A stretch of DNA of 64,000 nucleotides from Candidatus Marivariicella framensis (GCA_905182735.1 CAJJCT010000009.1:1-64000), one strand, 5' to 3'. Positions 34,401 through 45,287 are shown, numbered from the stretch's first letter. Notes: generated from the sequence alone by a model not told the origin. Numbers and translations: made by a program.

Positions 34401-35015
34401 ATGCAAGTATCTGTAGCTGGAAATATTGGTGCTGGTAAAACAAGTCTTACCGAACTTCTTGCCAAACATTATAAATGGGAAGCAAATTTTGAAGATGTGA
34501 TTGACAATCCATATTTAGATGATTTTTATAATCATATGGAAAGGTGGTCGTTTAATCTTCAAATCTATTTTTTAAAAAGCAGGTTTAGTCAAATCTTACA
34601 AAATCAAAAATCAAATAAAACTGTTATTCAGGACAGAACTATATATGAAGACGCTTTTATTTTCGCTCCCAATCTTAATTCCATGGGGTTAATGAACCAA
34701 AGAGATTTTCAAAATTATAGATCGCTTTTTGAACTCATGGAAAGCACTGTTAGTCCTCCCGATCTAATAATCTATGTAAGAAGCTCAATTCCAAACCTAG
34801 TAAGTAAAATTCACAAAAGAGGACGTGAATATGAAAATTCAATAAGCATAGATTATTTAAGTAGATTAAATGAAAGATATGAGGCTTGGGTCTCAACTTA
34901 TGATAAAGGAGAGTTATTAATAATAGACGTAGATAATATTGATTTTGTTAATAATAAAGAAGATTTGAAGAATATAATTAAGGAAGTTGATAATAAATTA
35001 TCTTCAATCGTTTAG
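34401..35015 (+). CDS. Deoxynucleoside kinase
   Basis: 204 residues, dNK/dGK-dAK family. P-loop GNIGAGKTS (7-15), ERWSFNLQIYFL with Trp-Ser-Phe substrate-site residues (about 47-58), the DRTIYEDA motif (about 79-86; equivalent of the DRS motif) and the lid arginines in KIHKRGREYE. It phosphorylates salvaged deoxynucleosides; the specific nucleoside is not readable. It runs divergently from metK and ends at a bidirectional terminator. Confidence 0.88.
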   Translation: MQVSVAGNIGAGKTSLTELLAKHYKWEANFEDVIDNPYLDDFYNHMERWSFNLQIYFLKSRFSQILQNQKSNKTVIQDRTIYEDAFIFAPNLNSMGLMNQRDFQNYRSLFELMESTVSPPDLIIYVRSSIPNLVSKIHKRGREYENSISIDYLSRLNERYEAWVSTYDKGELLIIDVDNIDFVNNKEDLKNIIKEVDNKLSSIV

Positions 35016-35017
35016 CT

Positions 35018-35047
35018 AAAAAGTCACTTATTAAGTGACTTTTTTTA
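35018..35047. terminator. Bidirectional terminator between dNK gene and hppA
   Basis: AGTCACTT (35022-35029), a 3-nt loop ATT, AAGTGACT (35033-35040), flanked by A-run on the left and T-run on the right, so it can end transcripts from both convergent genes. Confidence 0.85.
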
Positions 35048-35066
35048 TTAGATAAATATAAACTAA

Positions 35067-37457
35067 CTATTCTAATTCTATTATTTCCCCTATTTTAGGT
35101 GTAATACTTTCAACAATCTCCCACACTTCCTTTTCTGTACCTGAAAGTGTAACTTTTATAGTTTTATTAACTTTTGATTGTTCATCATTAGTAGCAGAAA
35201 TTTTTACTGAAAATGTTTCTTTAGTGTCATTATCGGTAATAGTGTTAGTAAATTCAGCAGTAGTTTTATGCTTAATGTTTTCAATCGAAGCTATTCCATT
35301 AGAATCATCATGCCCACCTAAAAGAGGCGCAATTACTAATCCAACCAAGCAGGTAAGTTTAATTAAAATGTTCATTGAAGGACCAGAAGTGTCTTTAAAT
35401 GGGTCACCAACTGTGTCGCCTGTAACAGCTGCTTTATGAGCATCAGATCCTTTAAAGGTCATTTCTCCATTTATCTCAACACCAGCTTCAAATGATTTTT
35501 TTGCATTATCCCAAGCTCCACCTGCATTGTTTTGAAAAATAGCCCACATCACACCACTTACACAAACACCAGCCATATATCCACCCAATGGTTCAGCTCC
35601 AAAAACTAATCCAACAAATATTGGAGTAAGTATCGTAATTAAACCGGGAAGTATCATTTCTTTTAAAGCTGCTTTTGTTGAAATATCAACACACTTTGCA
35701 TATTCAGGAGTTCCTGTTCCTTCCATAATACCAGGAATCTCTCTAAACTGTCTTCTAACTTCCTCTACCATTTCCATGGCTGCTTTTCCAACAGACTCCA
35801 TTGCCAAAGCAGAGAAAACGACAGGAATCATTGCCCCTACAAACAACATAGATAAAACATCAGCTTTAAAAATATTAATACCATCAATTCCTGTAAAAGT
35901 TACATATGCAGCAAACAAGGCTAAAGCTGTTAGAGCTGCAGATGCTATTGCAAAACCTTTACCAACAGCAGCGGTTGTGTTACCAACAGAATCTAGGATA
36001 TCTGTTCTTTCTCTAACTTCTTTTGGAAGATTACTCATTTCGGCAACTCCTCCAGCATTATCAGCTATTGGTCCAAAAGCATCTATTGCCAATTGCATAG
36101 CTGTTGTTGCCATCATTGCAGAAGCGGCTAATGCTACTCCATAAAAACCTGCAAGAGTGTATGATCCATATATTGCTGATGCAAAAAGAATAACAGACAA
36201 AAAGGTTGATTTCATACCAACTGCTAGACCTGCAATTATATTAGTAGCAGCTCCTGTTGAACTATTTTTAACAATATCAAGAACTGGTTTTTTTCCAAGA
36301 CTTGTATAATATGCTGTAACAATTGATATTAGCGCTCCAACTGCTAGTCCTATGCATGCAGCTCCAAAAACATTCATTGAAGAAATTTCTTTATAACCTT
36401 CACCAAAAAACATCATATTCATAGTCTCAGGAAGCATCCAATCAATCAAAAAATAACTTATAACAAGTGTTATTGCTATTGAAGCCCAATTCCCAAGATC
36501 CAAAGCTGCCTGAACTTTAGATTCTTTTGCATCATTATTAGATATTTTAACAAAAAAAGTTCCAATAATTGAAGCTAATATTCCTATACCGGCAATAACA
36601 ATTGGAAGTAAAATCGGTCCCATATTATTAAAGTCATCTGTAAATTGTGTGTCAACTGACATGTCCCGTATTAAATAATTACCTAATACCATAGCAGCTA
36701 AAACTGTCGCAACATAAGATCCAAATAAATCAGCACCCATACCTGCTACATCTCCAACATTGTCTCCAACATTATCAGCAATTGTTGCTGGATTACGTGG
36801 GTCATCCTCGGGAATTCCAGCCTCTACTTTACCAACAAGATCTGCTCCTACATCTGCAGCTTTAGTATATATCCCTCCACCTACACGAGCAAATAAAGCA
36901 ATCGATTCAGCGCCAAGAGAGAAGCCAGCTAAAGTTTCTAAAACTACAGTCATTTCATCATAAAAAGAACCAGTGCCTTTCATAAACTGAGTCATAAAAA
37001 ATAAAAATAAAATGGTTAAGCCAAACACAGCTAATCCAGCTACTCCAAGACCCATAACCGTTCCTCCTCCGAAAGAAACTTGAAGTGCTTTTGGTAAACT
37101 TGTTTTGGCTGCTTCTGCAGTTCTAGCATTCGCTTCAGTAGCAATTCGCATACCAATATTTCCTGCAAGTGCTGAAAAAACTGCCCCTATAACAAATGCA
37201 GGAACAATCATCCAACTTGTTGAACTAACTAAAAGAGAAATACTATATAAAGCTATTGAGGCTATGATTACAAAAATTAAAAGCAATCGATATTCGGCAT
37301 GTAAAAAAGCTAAAGCACCGTCTTTAATGGATTTGGAAATTTCTTGCATTCTTTCACTTCCTGGGTCTTGTTTTCTAACCCAAGTTGCTCGAATAAACAT
37401 ATAGATTAGACCTAAAAGAGAAAAAAATAATGGTATGTAGATTATATTAGCTTCCAT
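35067..37457 (-). CDS. hppA: Membrane-bound, ion-pumping pyrophosphatase (K+-dependent type)
   Basis: 796 residues with about 16 membrane segments. PPi-site motifs are [11 protein letters not shown] (202-212) and DNVGDNVGD (228-236), with more acidic motifs near 459-467. GNTTAAVGK (492-500) has Ala where K+-independent enzymes have Lys, so it is K+-dependent, the group that includes Na+ pumps. It hydrolyses PPi to move Na+ or H+; sodium is likely with Nqr present but not proven. After the last helix there is an unusual polar extension of about 83 residues (714-796). Confidence 0.94.
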   Translation of the reverse strand: MEANIIYIPLFFSLLGLIYMFIRATWVRKQDPGSERMQEISKSIKDGALAFLHAEYRLLLIFVIIASIALYSISLLVSSTSWMIVPAFVIGAVFSALAGNIGMRIATEANARTAEAAKTSLPKALQVSFGGGTVMGLGVAGLAVFGLTILFLFFMTQFMKGTGSFYDEMTVVLETLAGFSLGAESIALFARVGGGIYTKAADVGADLVGKVEAGIPEDDPRNPATIADNVGDNVGDVAGMGADLFGSYVATVLAAMVLGNYLIRDMSVDTQFTDDFNNMGPILLPIVIAGIGILASIIGTFFVKISNNDAKESKVQAALDLGNWASIAITLVISYFLIDWMLPETMNMMFFGEGYKEISSMNVFGAACIGLAVGALISIVTAYYTSLGKKPVLDIVKNSSTGAATNIIAGLAVGMKSTFLSVILFASAIYGSYTLAGFYGVALAASAMMATTAMQLAIDAFGPIADNAGGVAEMSNLPKEVRERTDILDSVGNTTAAVGKGFAIASAALTALALFAAYVTFTGIDGINIFKADVLSMLFVGAMIPVVFSALAMESVGKAAMEMVEEVRRQFREIPGIMEGTGTPEYAKCVDISTKAALKEMILPGLITILTPIFVGLVFGAEPLGGYMAGVCVSGVMWAIFQNNAGGAWDNAKKSFEAGVEINGEMTFKGSDAHKAAVTGDTVGDPFKDTSGPSMNILIKLTCLVGLVIAPLLGGHDDSNGIASIENIKHKTTAEFTNTITDNDTKETFSVKISATNDEQSKVNKTIKVTLSGTEKEVWEIVESITPKIGEIIELE

Positions 37458-37526
37458 AAAATAAAATTAAGTTTTTTGTTTTCGCGCGTAAAAATACTAA
37501 TTACCTCTGAATTAGATACAAGGAAA

Positions 37527-38510
37527 CTAAGTATTATGATAAATTACTTTTTTTACTGCTTTTATTACATCTTTAAAATTTGGTAACCACTCCTCAAGCA
37601 GGACTGGCGAAAATGGAGCTGGAGTATCAGCAGTATTTATTTTTTCAATTGGAGCGTCTAAATAATCAAAAATTTGATTTTGAACTTGATAGGTGATTTC
37701 AGTTGAAATATTTCCAAAAGGCCATGATTCTTCTAAGATAACTAACCTATTTGTTTTTTTTACAGATTCAAAAATCAACTTGTGATCCATGGGTCTTATA
37801 GTTCTAAGATCAATTATTTCACAATCAATGCCATCTTTAGCTAGAACTTCAGCGGCTTTATAAGCTTCTTTAATTATTTTACCATAAGAAACAATTGTTA
37901 CATCATTTCCTGGACGTTTTATATCAGCAATACCAATAGGCAATATATATTCACCATCAGGAACTTCTCCTTTATCTCCATACATTTGCTCAGATTCCAT
38001 GAAAATTACAGGATCATTATCTCTTATTGCTGCCTTAAGTAATCCTTTAGCATCATACGGATTGGATGGAACAATAACTTTCAAACCTGGAGTGTTAGCG
38101 TACCAATTGTCAAAAGCCTGAGAATGTGTAGCTCCAAGTTGACCTGCGGAACCAGTTGGTCCTCTAAAAACTATCGGACAAGGAAATTGGCCACCTGACA
38201 TTTGTCTTATTTTTGCAGCATTATTTATAATTTGATCAATTCCAACTAATGCAAAATTAAATGTCATATATTCAATTATGGGTCTAGCGCCAGTCATCGT
38301 TGAACCAACTCCAATACCAGAAAATCCTGCTTCAGAAATTGGAGTATCTATAACTCTCTTTTCACCAAACTCTTCCAACATACCCTTTGAAGCTTTATAT
38401 GCGCCATTATATTCTGCTACTTCTTCACCCATTAAATAAATAGTTTCATCTCGACGCATTTCCTCGGTCATTGCTTCAGCTATTGCTTGTCTAAATTGTA
38501 TGGTTTTCAT
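37527..38510 (-). CDS. pdhB: Pyruvate dehydrogenase E1 component, beta subunit
   Basis: 327 residues, E1-beta transketolase-like fold. Start MKTIQFRQAIAEAMTEEM is typical, with GEEVAEYNGAYKASKGM (about 28-44) and the C-terminal HxxxxPxSPxLE-like region replaced by TADTPAPFSPVLLEEW. With E1-alpha (not in the window) it forms the thiamine-diphosphate decarboxylase of the pyruvate dehydrogenase complex. The related branched-chain 2-oxoacid E1-beta is the main alternative, but the high identity to PDH-type motifs favours pyruvate. Confidence 0.88.
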   Translation of the reverse strand: MKTIQFRQAIAEAMTEEMRRDETIYLMGEEVAEYNGAYKASKGMLEEFGEKRVIDTPISEAGFSGIGVGSTMTGARPIIEYMTFNFALVGIDQIINNAAKIRQMSGGQFPCPIVFRGPTGSAGQLGATHSQAFDNWYANTPGLKVIVPSNPYDAKGLLKAAIRDNDPVIFMESEQMYGDKGEVPDGEYILPIGIADIKRPGNDVTIVSYGKIIKEAYKAAEVLAKDGIDCEIIDLRTIRPMDHKLIFESVKKTNRLVILEESWPFGNISTEITYQVQNQIFDYLDAPIEKINTADTPAPFSPVLLEEWLPNFKDVIKAVKKVIYHNT

Positions 38511-38532
38511 TTAAACTTATTGATTAAGATTT

Positions 38533-38540
38533 CAAATTTA
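38533..38540 (-). promoter_or_regulatory. Possible -7 box for pdhB
   Basis: Minus strand TAAATTTG, 22 nt upstream of the pdhB ATG. The T-rich segment 19 nt further upstream lacks a clean TTTG, so support is partial. Confidence 0.35.
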
Positions 38541-38662
38541 AACATTTCATTCTTATTAAAACTCTATGTTCATTATAGATTTCAATAAACAAAAACTAAA
38601 TTTATATGATATATATACTATATTAAATATAGCTTCGTATTAAATGTTCTGAAACTCTTAAA

Positions 38663-39271
38663 ATGAAATTAATAGAACTTAACGTAAAGGGAATTTCTTA
38701 TAGCGAGACACAATCTGGCGCATACGCACTAATACTTAGTGAAACCAACGGTAATAGAAAGCTTCCAGTAATAATTGGAGGGTTTGAAGCCCAGGCTATT
38801 GCAATCGCATTAGAGGGAGAAATCAAACTAGCAAGACCATTAACTCATGATTTATTCAAAGACTTTGGAACTTGTTTTGAAGTTAATATTAAAAAGGTGA
38901 TTATTCACAAATTGGTTGACGGAGTTTTTTTTTCCAACCTAATATGTGAAAGAGATAAAATTGAAAAAATTATAGACGCTAGAACATCAGATGCAATTGC
39001 AATGGCATTAAGATTTAAAGCTCCAATTTTTATTTATGATTCTATTATGAAATCTGCAGGATTTACTAGCTCTATTAAGACAAAAACAAATGTTTCAGAA
39101 GATAATTGGAGTAAAAAAACAGTTAAAGATTCTAAAGAAAATAAACTCCCAGAAAACATAGAAAATTTTTCAATATCAAAACTTAAAAATATATTAAAAA
39201 AACTTGTTGCTGATGAAGAATATGAAAAAGCAGTAAGAGTTCGTGACCTTATCACTAAAAAAAATATTTAA
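38663..39271 (+). CDS. Bifunctional nuclease (DUF151) with C-terminal UVR motif
   Basis: 202 residues. The DUF151/BFN domain spans about 1-135 (LPVIIGGFEAQAIAIALEG, RPLTHDL, DARTSDAIAMALR). A linker of charged residues follows, then a UvrB/UvrC-type helical hairpin at about 168-200 (LKNILKKLVADEEYEKAVRV). BFN proteins have reported RNase/DNase activity; the UVR tail usually mediates protein contacts in Uvr and Clp systems. The combination is recurrent in Bacteroidota. Role unclear. Confidence 0.82.
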   Translation: MKLIELNVKGISYSETQSGAYALILSETNGNRKLPVIIGGFEAQAIAIALEGEIKLARPLTHDLFKDFGTCFEVNIKKVIIHKLVDGVFFSNLICERDKIEKIIDARTSDAIAMALRFKAPIFIYDSIMKSAGFTSSIKTKTNVSEDNWSKKTVKDSKENKLPENIENFSISKLKNILKKLVADEEYEKAVRVRDLITKKNI

Positions 39272-39337
39272 GTAAATATGTTAATTTTATCTTGATAACT
39301 GTTTGTTTGTTTATTTAAAACAGCTGCTCATTCAGTG

Positions 39338-39345
39338 TATATTTG
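39338..39345 (+). promoter_or_regulatory. -7 box for thyA
   Basis: TATATTTG lies 22 nt before the thyA ATG. A TTTG at 39306-39309 is further away than the usual 19-20 nt, so only the -7 element is convincing. Confidence 0.45.
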
Positions 39346-39367
39346 AGCAATTTATATTTAAATATTA

Positions 39368-40192
39368 ATGCAGCAATATCTTGATCTTATAAGTTACATT
39401 CAAAAAAACGGTGTCGAAAAAACTGACAGAACTGGAACTGGTACTAAAAGTGTTTTTGGTTATCAAATGCGGTTTGACCTCAACAAAGGATTTCCTTTGC
39501 TAACTACAAAAAAAATTCATATAAAATCAGTAGTACATGAATTATTATGGTTTTTAAAAGGTGATACTAATATAGATTATCTTAAGAGAAATGGTGTTAG
39601 AATATGGAATGAGTGGGCTGATGAAAATGGAGATTTAGGTCCTGTATACGGACATCAGTGGAGAAACTGGAATAGTGAAGGTATTGATCAGATAAAAGAA
39701 ATGATTGAAACAATAAAAGTAAATCCAGATAGTCGTAGAATTATAGTAAGCGCATGGAATCCAAGTGTTATGCCAAATAATTCTAAATCATTCTCAGAAA
39801 ACGTAGCCAATAATAAAGCAGCTCTTCCACCATGTCATGCTTTTTTTCAATGCTATATAGCGAATGGAAAACTTTCAATTCAACTTTATCAGCGAAGTGC
39901 TGATGTTTTTTTAGGAGTTCCTTTCAATATAGCTTCATATGCTTTACTGGCAATAATGCTGGCCCAAGTTACAGGATATAAACCTGGAGAATTTATACAT
40001 GCTTTTGGTGATGCACACATATATTCCAATCACAAAAAACAAATTGAGGAACAATTATCTAGAAAACCAAAAAAACTTCCTAAAGTTAAATTAAATTCAA
40101 AAATTAAAAATCTTTTTGACTTTACTTATGATGATATTGAAATAACTGACTATGATCCATATCCTCTAATAAAAGGAGCTGTTTCAATTTAA
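39368..40192 (+). CDS. thyA: Thymidylate synthase (folate-dependent, ThyA type)
   Basis: 274 residues. Catalytic Cys156 in LPPCHAFFQ, dUMP-binding arginine pairs at DSRRIIV (121-127) and QRSAD, and LSIQLYQRS. It methylates dUMP using methylene-tetrahydrofolate and releases dihydrofolate. Dihydrofolate reductase is encoded 1.1 kb further on, with one antiparallel gene between them. Its 3' end overlaps the convergent aminotransferase by 9 nt. Confidence 0.96.
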   Translation: MQQYLDLISYIQKNGVEKTDRTGTGTKSVFGYQMRFDLNKGFPLLTTKKIHIKSVVHELLWFLKGDTNIDYLKRNGVRIWNEWADENGDLGPVYGHQWRNWNSEGIDQIKEMIETIKVNPDSRRIIVSAWNPSVMPNNSKSFSENVANNKAALPPCHAFFQCYIANGKLSIQLYQRSADVFLGVPFNIASYALLAIMLAQVTGYKPGEFIHAFGDAHIYSNHKKQIEEQLSRKPKKLPKVKLNSKIKNLFDFTYDDIEITDYDPYPLIKGAVSI

Positions 40193-41230
40193 TTTTTTTA
40201 AAATTTTAATTAGTTTATTAATTTCAAACTCTTCATTATAAAAATGAACAGCAACCCTTATTCCTCCTCCTCTTAATGCACATCTGACACCTTTATTTTG
40301 GAGTGTTTCATATAGAATTTGATCACCAGGAATAGTATAGATACTTGAATGATCTTCTCTTTTTTTGACTACTGGATCTAAAAGATTCAATACTTTTAAT
40401 TCCTCCCTAAGGAAACATCCTAAGTCTTTTTTTATTTTAATTAGATTATTAAAATCATTATTTTGTAAAAATTTAATTGCAAAATCAAGAGAGGCTGATC
40501 CCAAAAAATTAATATGTCCAGTATAAACCTTTTTATATATATCTTTTGAAGAAGATTTGGTTTGTTTAAAAAAATTATGAGAAACGGCCATATATGCATT
40601 TCCAAAACCTGCCAACATCCATTTATACCCGCTTCCAATTACAACATCAAAAGGAGAGTTGTTAAAGTCGAAAAAATCTGAGCCTATAAATTGGGTTGAA
40701 TCTCCTATTATAATAAGTTTAGGGTATTTTTCTTTGATTTTCCTTAAAGCACTAAAATCAACTTTAATTCCAGACAAAAATTGGACAAGTGAAATAGCTA
40801 ACACTCCATATTCATTTTTATATAATTTTTTTTCAATTTGAACCTCAAAGTCTGATGTTATGGGGATGTAATCAACTAAAAAATCTCTTTCGTTTAGTCC
40901 TTCTATTAGAGAGTTGTAATCATTTTCTAAAGCCAAAACTTTTGATTCTTTTGGCAAAAGATCTAAAACATACCTATAGCCAGTAGAAAAGTTAGAAGTG
41001 AAAAAGGTGTTTTCTTTTGAGGAATTAATGAATTTTGAAATTGTTTCTCTAAAATCATTAATCCTTTCATGATTGTCAATTTTAAACTTATCGCCTTCTG
41101 TTAAATATTCCTTTTCTAATTTATTGCGAAATTCAAATAGTTGAGTTGACAATAGACCTACATAAGCTGTGTTTAAATATGTGCAAGAATTTAAAACTGG
41201 AAATAGTGAACGTATGTTATTATTCATCAA
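40184..41230 (-). CDS. Class V aminotransferase-fold PLP enzyme
   Basis: 348 residues, class V fold (NifS/CsdA/SPT relatives). PLP lysine in [17 protein letters not shown] (about residue 208) and the Asp/Gln pair in [13 protein letters not shown]. There is no active-site cysteine loop of the SufS type (no Cys in the right place near 330), so cysteine desulfurase activity is unlikely. The substrate is unknown; kynureninase-like and isopenicillin-epimerase-like branches share these features. It lies antiparallel between thyA and folA. Confidence 0.75.
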   Translation of the reverse strand: MMNNNIRSLFPVLNSCTYLNTAYVGLLSTQLFEFRNKLEKEYLTEGDKFKIDNHERINDFRETISKFINSSKENTFFTSNFSTGYRYVLDLLPKESKVLALENDYNSLIEGLNERDFLVDYIPITSDFEVQIEKKLYKNEYGVLAISLVQFLSGIKVDFSALRKIKEKYPKLIIIGDSTQFIGSDFFDFNNSPFDVVIGSGYKWMLAGFGNAYMAVSHNFFKQTKSSSKDIYKKVYTGHINFLGSASLDFAIKFLQNNDFNNLIKIKKDLGCFLREELKVLNLLDPVVKKREDHSSIYTIPGDQILYETLQNKGVRCALRGGGIRVAVHFYNEEFEINKLIKILKKLN

Positions 41231-41339
41231 TTAATCTTAGTTTTGCACTGTAAAAATAGATATTTTAATAAATCTTTTATTGTTTAACATAAAAAAATAA
41301 ATACTATTGGATAATAAAACTCTTAACCAAAAATTATTA

Positions 41340-41873
41340 ATGGAAATTGATGATAAAATAGATCCTATAAGCTTACCAAAAACAAATAAAGGTGTTACAA
41401 TAATAGCAGCCGCAGGTGAAAATGATGCTTTAGGAAAAAATAATAAGTTAATATGGTATCTTCCAGAAGATCTACAAAGGTTTAAAAAATTGACGTCAGG
41501 TCATTCTGTAATTATGGGTCGAAAAACGTTTGAATCCATGCCTAAAGCTCTCCTCAATAGAAGGAATATTATTATTACGCGAAATAAAAATTATTCCGCA
41601 GAAGGAGCTGAAGTTTGTTCTAGTATAGAAAATGCATTATCTCTTGTTAAAGAAGACTTACAACCTTTCATAATAGGCGGAGGAGAAATTTACAGACAAA
41701 GTATGGCTCTAGCGGAACAAATAGAACTAACTAGAATTCATAAAGAATTTGATGCTGATACTTTTTTTCCAAATATTCCAGAAACCAAATGGAAACTGAC
41801 TAGTGAAGTACAACATCCAAAATCTACAACTGATGGTTTAAGTTTTTCATATTTAACATACATAAAAAAATAA
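41340..41873 (+). CDS. folA: Dihydrofolate reductase
   Basis: 177 residues from ATG 41340; a TTG at 41307 would give 188. Homology to DHFR starts only at VTIIAAAGEND, about 19 residues in, so there is a short polar N-terminal extension. Conserved features: LGKNNKLIWYLPEDLQRFK (Trp and acidic substrate residue), VIMGRKTFESM, RNIIITRN and GGGEIYRQ. It regenerates tetrahydrofolate after ThyA. Its TAA is directly followed by the fabD ATG. Confidence 0.92.
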   Translation: MEIDDKIDPISLPKTNKGVTIIAAAGENDALGKNNKLIWYLPEDLQRFKKLTSGHSVIMGRKTFESMPKALLNRRNIIITRNKNYSAEGAEVCSSIENALSLVKEDLQPFIIGGGEIYRQSMALAEQIELTRIHKEFDADTFFPNIPETKWKLTSEVQHPKSTTDGLSFSYLTYIKK

Positions 41874-42755
41874 ATGAAAGCATATTTATTTCCAGGCCAG
41901 GGTTCACAGTTTTCAGGAATGGGTGAAGAATTACATAAAATAAATGAAGGGAGTAAGCTATTTGAAATAGCAAATAAAATTTTAGGTTTTGACATTTCTA
42001 AAATTATGTTTAATGGGTCTAAGGAGGATTTAAAACAAACAAATGTTACCCAACCAGCAATATTTATTCATTCCGTAATTTTAAGCAAACTCCTTGGTGA
42101 TTCATTTAATCCTGAGATGGTTGCTGGCCATTCTTTAGGAGAGTTTTCTGCATTAGCAGCAACAGGGTCTATTTCTTTTGAAGATGGATTAAGTCTAGTG
42201 CGTATCAGAGCTGAAGCTATGCGAAATGCATGCGACTTAGAATCTGGAACTATGGCTGCTGTATTAGGAATGGATGATAAATTAGTTGAAGAAATATGTT
42301 TTAATACAGCTGGAATTGTTGTTGCGGCTAATTATAATTGTCCAGGACAACTTGTTATTTCAGGAGAAATAAAAGCTATAGAAAAAGCGTGTGAGTCACT
42401 TAAAACCCAAGGAGCCAAAAGAGCTATCATACTTCCTGTTGGTGGAGCATTTCATTCTCCATTAATGGAGCCAGCAAGAGATCAGCTAGCTCAAGCTATT
42501 GATAGCATATCATTAAACGCCCCCTCGTGTCCCATTTATCAGAATGTTTCTTCAACTCCCACAAAGGATCCTCAAATTATTAAGACTAATCTTATTTCTC
42601 AACTAACTGCTCCAGTAAAATGGACCTCAATCATTAAAAAAATGAATATTGATGGAGCAAAAATATTTACTGAGGTTGGCCCGGGAAGTGTACTTCAAGG
42701 GTTATGTAAAAAAATTGAATCAAATTGCGAAACACAATCTGCATCAATTATTTGA
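41874..42755 (+). CDS. fabD: Malonyl-CoA:ACP transacylase
   Basis: 293 residues. Nucleophile Ser87 in GHSLGE, catalytic His in GGAFHSPLM (about residue 197), N-terminal FPGQGSQ (6-12) and conserved Arg in RIRAEAM. It loads malonyl groups onto acyl carrier protein. It follows folA with no gap and ends 1 nt before the convergent DegT-type gene. Confidence 0.95.
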   Translation: MKAYLFPGQGSQFSGMGEELHKINEGSKLFEIANKILGFDISKIMFNGSKEDLKQTNVTQPAIFIHSVILSKLLGDSFNPEMVAGHSLGEFSALAATGSISFEDGLSLVRIRAEAMRNACDLESGTMAAVLGMDDKLVEEICFNTAGIVVAANYNCPGQLVISGEIKAIEKACESLKTQGAKRAIILPVGGAFHSPLMEPARDQLAQAIDSISLNAPSCPIYQNVSSTPTKDPQIIKTNLISQLTAPVKWTSIIKKMNIDGAKIFTEVGPGSVLQGLCKKIESNCETQSASII

Positions 42756-42756
42756 T

Positions 42757-43887
42757 TTATTTTAAAAATTTTATAATTTTTTCACAAATAAACTCAACCT
42801 GTTCATCATCAAGCTCTGTATGCATTGGAAGAGATATTACTGATTTTGATAAACTATTAGTTACCTCAAAATCTTTTTCTTCATATTTATCATTTTGATA
42901 TGCTTTTTGTTGATGAAGTGGTATCGGGTAATAAACTCCACACGGAATTTGATTTTGATTTAGGTATTTGACTAGTTCATCCCTATCGGCATCCTTAATA
43001 ATTAGAGTATACTGATGAAAAACATGCGAATCTTCATCTCCCAAAACCATAGGTGTTATAATGTTTTTGTGGTTTTTTAATAACTCGGTATATTTTAATG
43101 CTGATTTTTTACGAGAATTATTATAATAGTCTAAGTGCTTCAACTTTATATCTAAAATAGCAGCTTGTATAGAATCTAAACGAGAATTCACTCCAACTAC
43201 ATCATGCTGGTACCTCTCGTACATTCCGTGATTTACAATGCCACGAATTTTATGAGCTAAAGAGTCTTTATTAGTAAAGATTGCTCCTCCATCTCCATAT
43301 GCGCCTAAATTTTTAGATGGGAAAAAAGAAGTTGTCCCAATAAGTCCGATAGTTCCAGCTTTTTGCTTACTTCCATTAGAGAATTTATAATTAGCCCCAA
43401 TAGCTTGAGCAGTATCTTCAATTATTTCCAGGTTATGTTTTTTTGCTACTCGAATTACTTCATCCATATTAGCTACTTGTCCAAACAAGTGAACTGGAAT
43501 AATCACTTTAGATTTCTCAGTAATTGCTGAATCTAATGAATCTATATTAATATTAAAAGTTTCAGAGTCAACATCAACTAAAACTGGTGTCAATTTTAAA
43601 AGAGCTATTACCTCAACAGTGGAAGCAAATGTAAAATCAACAGTAATCACTTCATCACCTGGATTAAGATCTAAAGACATTAAAGCAATTTGAAGAGCAT
43701 CTGTTCCATTTGCACATGGAATTACATGCTTTACATTAAGATAATTCTCAAGGTTTTTTTGAAAATTAGCAACAGCAGGACCATTTATAAATGATGTGTT
43801 TTCTATTACATTGTTAATTACAAGATTAACCTCCTCGGCTATTGGTTTTAACTGTCCAGCCAAATCAACCATGCTAATTTTTTTCAT
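42757..43887 (-). CDS. DegT/DnrJ/EryC1/StrS family sugar aminotransferase
   Basis: 376 residues. PLP lysine K192 in FFPSKNLGAYGDGG; other landmarks are CANGTDALQIAL (58-69), DTAQAIGA (158-165) and VNSRLDSIQAAIL. Such enzymes aminate nucleotide-linked keto-sugars for lipopolysaccharide or glycan synthesis. The neighbouring kdtA and, further on, lpxK fit an envelope role. The exact sugar cannot be read. Confidence 0.87.
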   Translation of the reverse strand: MKKISMVDLAGQLKPIAEEVNLVINNVIENTSFINGPAVANFQKNLENYLNVKHVIPCANGTDALQIALMSLDLNPGDEVITVDFTFASTVEVIALLKLTPVLVDVDSETFNINIDSLDSAITEKSKVIIPVHLFGQVANMDEVIRVAKKHNLEIIEDTAQAIGANYKFSNGSKQKAGTIGLIGTTSFFPSKNLGAYGDGGAIFTNKDSLAHKIRGIVNHGMYERYQHDVVGVNSRLDSIQAAILDIKLKHLDYYNNSRKKSALKYTELLKNHKNIITPMVLGDEDSHVFHQYTLIIKDADRDELVKYLNQNQIPCGVYYPIPLHQQKAYQNDKYEEKDFEVTNSLSKSVISLPMHTELDDEQVEFICEKIIKFLK

Positions 43888-44000
43888 TTCAAAAAATTTG
43901 ATTCAAAAATAAGAAAAACAAAGTTCTAAAAAATAAATATCCCCGCATAATCAATCTTACAAACCATATATTTAAGTTAATTTTATAAAAAATATTTATT

Positions 44001-45287
44001 TTGAAATTTTTATATTCAAAAATAACTTCTTTTATATATTCATCAACAATCAGTTTTCTGAATATTTGTCTCCCATTTTTTTCATGTAAAATATTTAAAA
44101 ATCAATTATTTAGCGACAAAATAAGAGCTTTTTATTTTGGTAGAAAAAAAAACATAGACTTAATTAAAAACAATCAATTCCATGTTTTTCGTACTTTAAA
44201 ATCTTCTGTTATTTGGTTTCATTGTTCTTCATTAGGTGAATTCGAACAATGTAGACCTGTAATAGAAAAAATTAAAGTACTTCTTCCTGAATATAAAATT
44301 GCTCTTACATTTTTTTCTCCATCTGGATATAATGTAGTGAAAAATTCTTCATTGGCAGATTGGGTCGGATATCTTCCATTAGACATATCAAAACAAATGA
44401 ACTTAATTGTCAAATTTATAAATCCTAAAATTCTAATCTTATCAAAAAATGAATTTTGGCCTAACCTGCTTTACTCCTTAAAAAAACATAAAGTCCCTGT
44501 TATATCAGTATCCAGTTATTTTAAACCTTATAATATTTTTTGGATTTCATGGGCAGTATGGTTTAAAGATGCTCTCAAAACTATTGATCATTTCTATTTA
44601 GCTAATAGTGATTCTGAAAAAATATTAAATCAAAACGGGATATCCAACACAACCTTAGTTGGTGACATGAGAATGGACAGAGTTTTAAATATTTTAAATG
44701 AAAAAAGAGATTTAAAAATACTTGATGATTTTTTAAAAAATGATGAATGTTGGATTGCTGGAAGCACATGGGATCTAGATTATTCTTTATTTATAGATTA
44801 CATACATAAAAAAGAAAGTTCAAAAGTAATACTTGCGCCTCACGAGTGTAATGAAAAATCTATTTCATTATTAATTCAAAAACTAAAAATTCCATATGTT
44901 CTTTGGAGTAATTATTCTTATGAAAATGATAAATTAAAAAAAATACTTATTCTTGATAAAGTTGGGGTTTTAAAACATGCCTACAGGTACGCTAAGTGGG
45001 TTTATATAGGTGGTGGAATGGGTCGGTCAGGATTACATAACATTCTTGAGGCTGCAGTTTATGATATGCCTGTTATAATTGGGAAAAATTATAAAAAATT
45101 TCCTGAGGCAATAGATTTAATTAAAAAAGGAGGCTGTTTTTCAGTTTCTTCGAAAACTGAATTTGAAAAAATTGTCTTAAAAATAGATGAAGAATCAAGC
45201 TTTGGAAGAATGATTAACTTTAAATACATAAAAGACCAACAAGGTGCGGCTGAAAAGATTTTCATCGAATTAAAAAAATATTTGTAA
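44001..45287 (+). CDS. kdtA: 3-deoxy-D-manno-octulosonic acid (Kdo) transferase
   Basis: 428 residues. TTG start at 44001 is chosen because the typical N-terminal membrane-anchoring segment begins there and no ATG lies upstream in frame nearby. KdtA features: WFHCSSLGEFEQCRP (about 73-87) with the catalytic Glu, ALTFFSPSGY, LPLD and the C-terminal GGGMGRSGLHNILEAAVY. It adds Kdo to lipid IVA. The inner-membrane face is the site of action. Confidence 0.92.
   Translation: MKFLYSKITSFIYSSTISFLNICLPFFSCKIFKNQLFSDKIRAFYFGRKKNIDLIKNNQFHVFRTLKSSVIWFHCSSLGEFEQCRPVIEKIKVLLPEYKIALTFFSPSGYNVVKNSSLADWVGYLPLDISKQMNLIVKFINPKILILSKNEFWPNLLYSLKKHKVPVISVSSYFKPYNIFWISWAVWFKDALKTIDHFYLANSDSEKILNQNGISNTTLVGDMRMDRVLNILNEKRDLKILDDFLKNDECWIAGSTWDLDYSLFIDYIHKKESSKVILAPHECNEKSISLLIQKLKIPYVLWSNYSYENDKLKKILILDKVGVLKHAYRYAKWVYIGGGMGRSGLHNILEAAVYDMPVIIGKNYKKFPEAIDLIKKGGCFSVSSKTEFEKIVLKIDEESSFGRMINFKYIKDQQGAAEKIFIELKKYL

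Noticed and set aside
35776-36144. 122-codon plus-strand frame opposite hppA (also frames at 37105-37404, 36760-36963 and 35224-35439)
   Set aside because: All lie antisense to the conserved hppA coding sequence; Ala/Thr/Ser-rich composition is what the complement of a membrane protein gene gives.
40184-41230. Cysteine desulfurase (NifS/SufS)
   Set aside because: The class V fold fits, but there is no active-site Cys loop in the expected C-terminal place.
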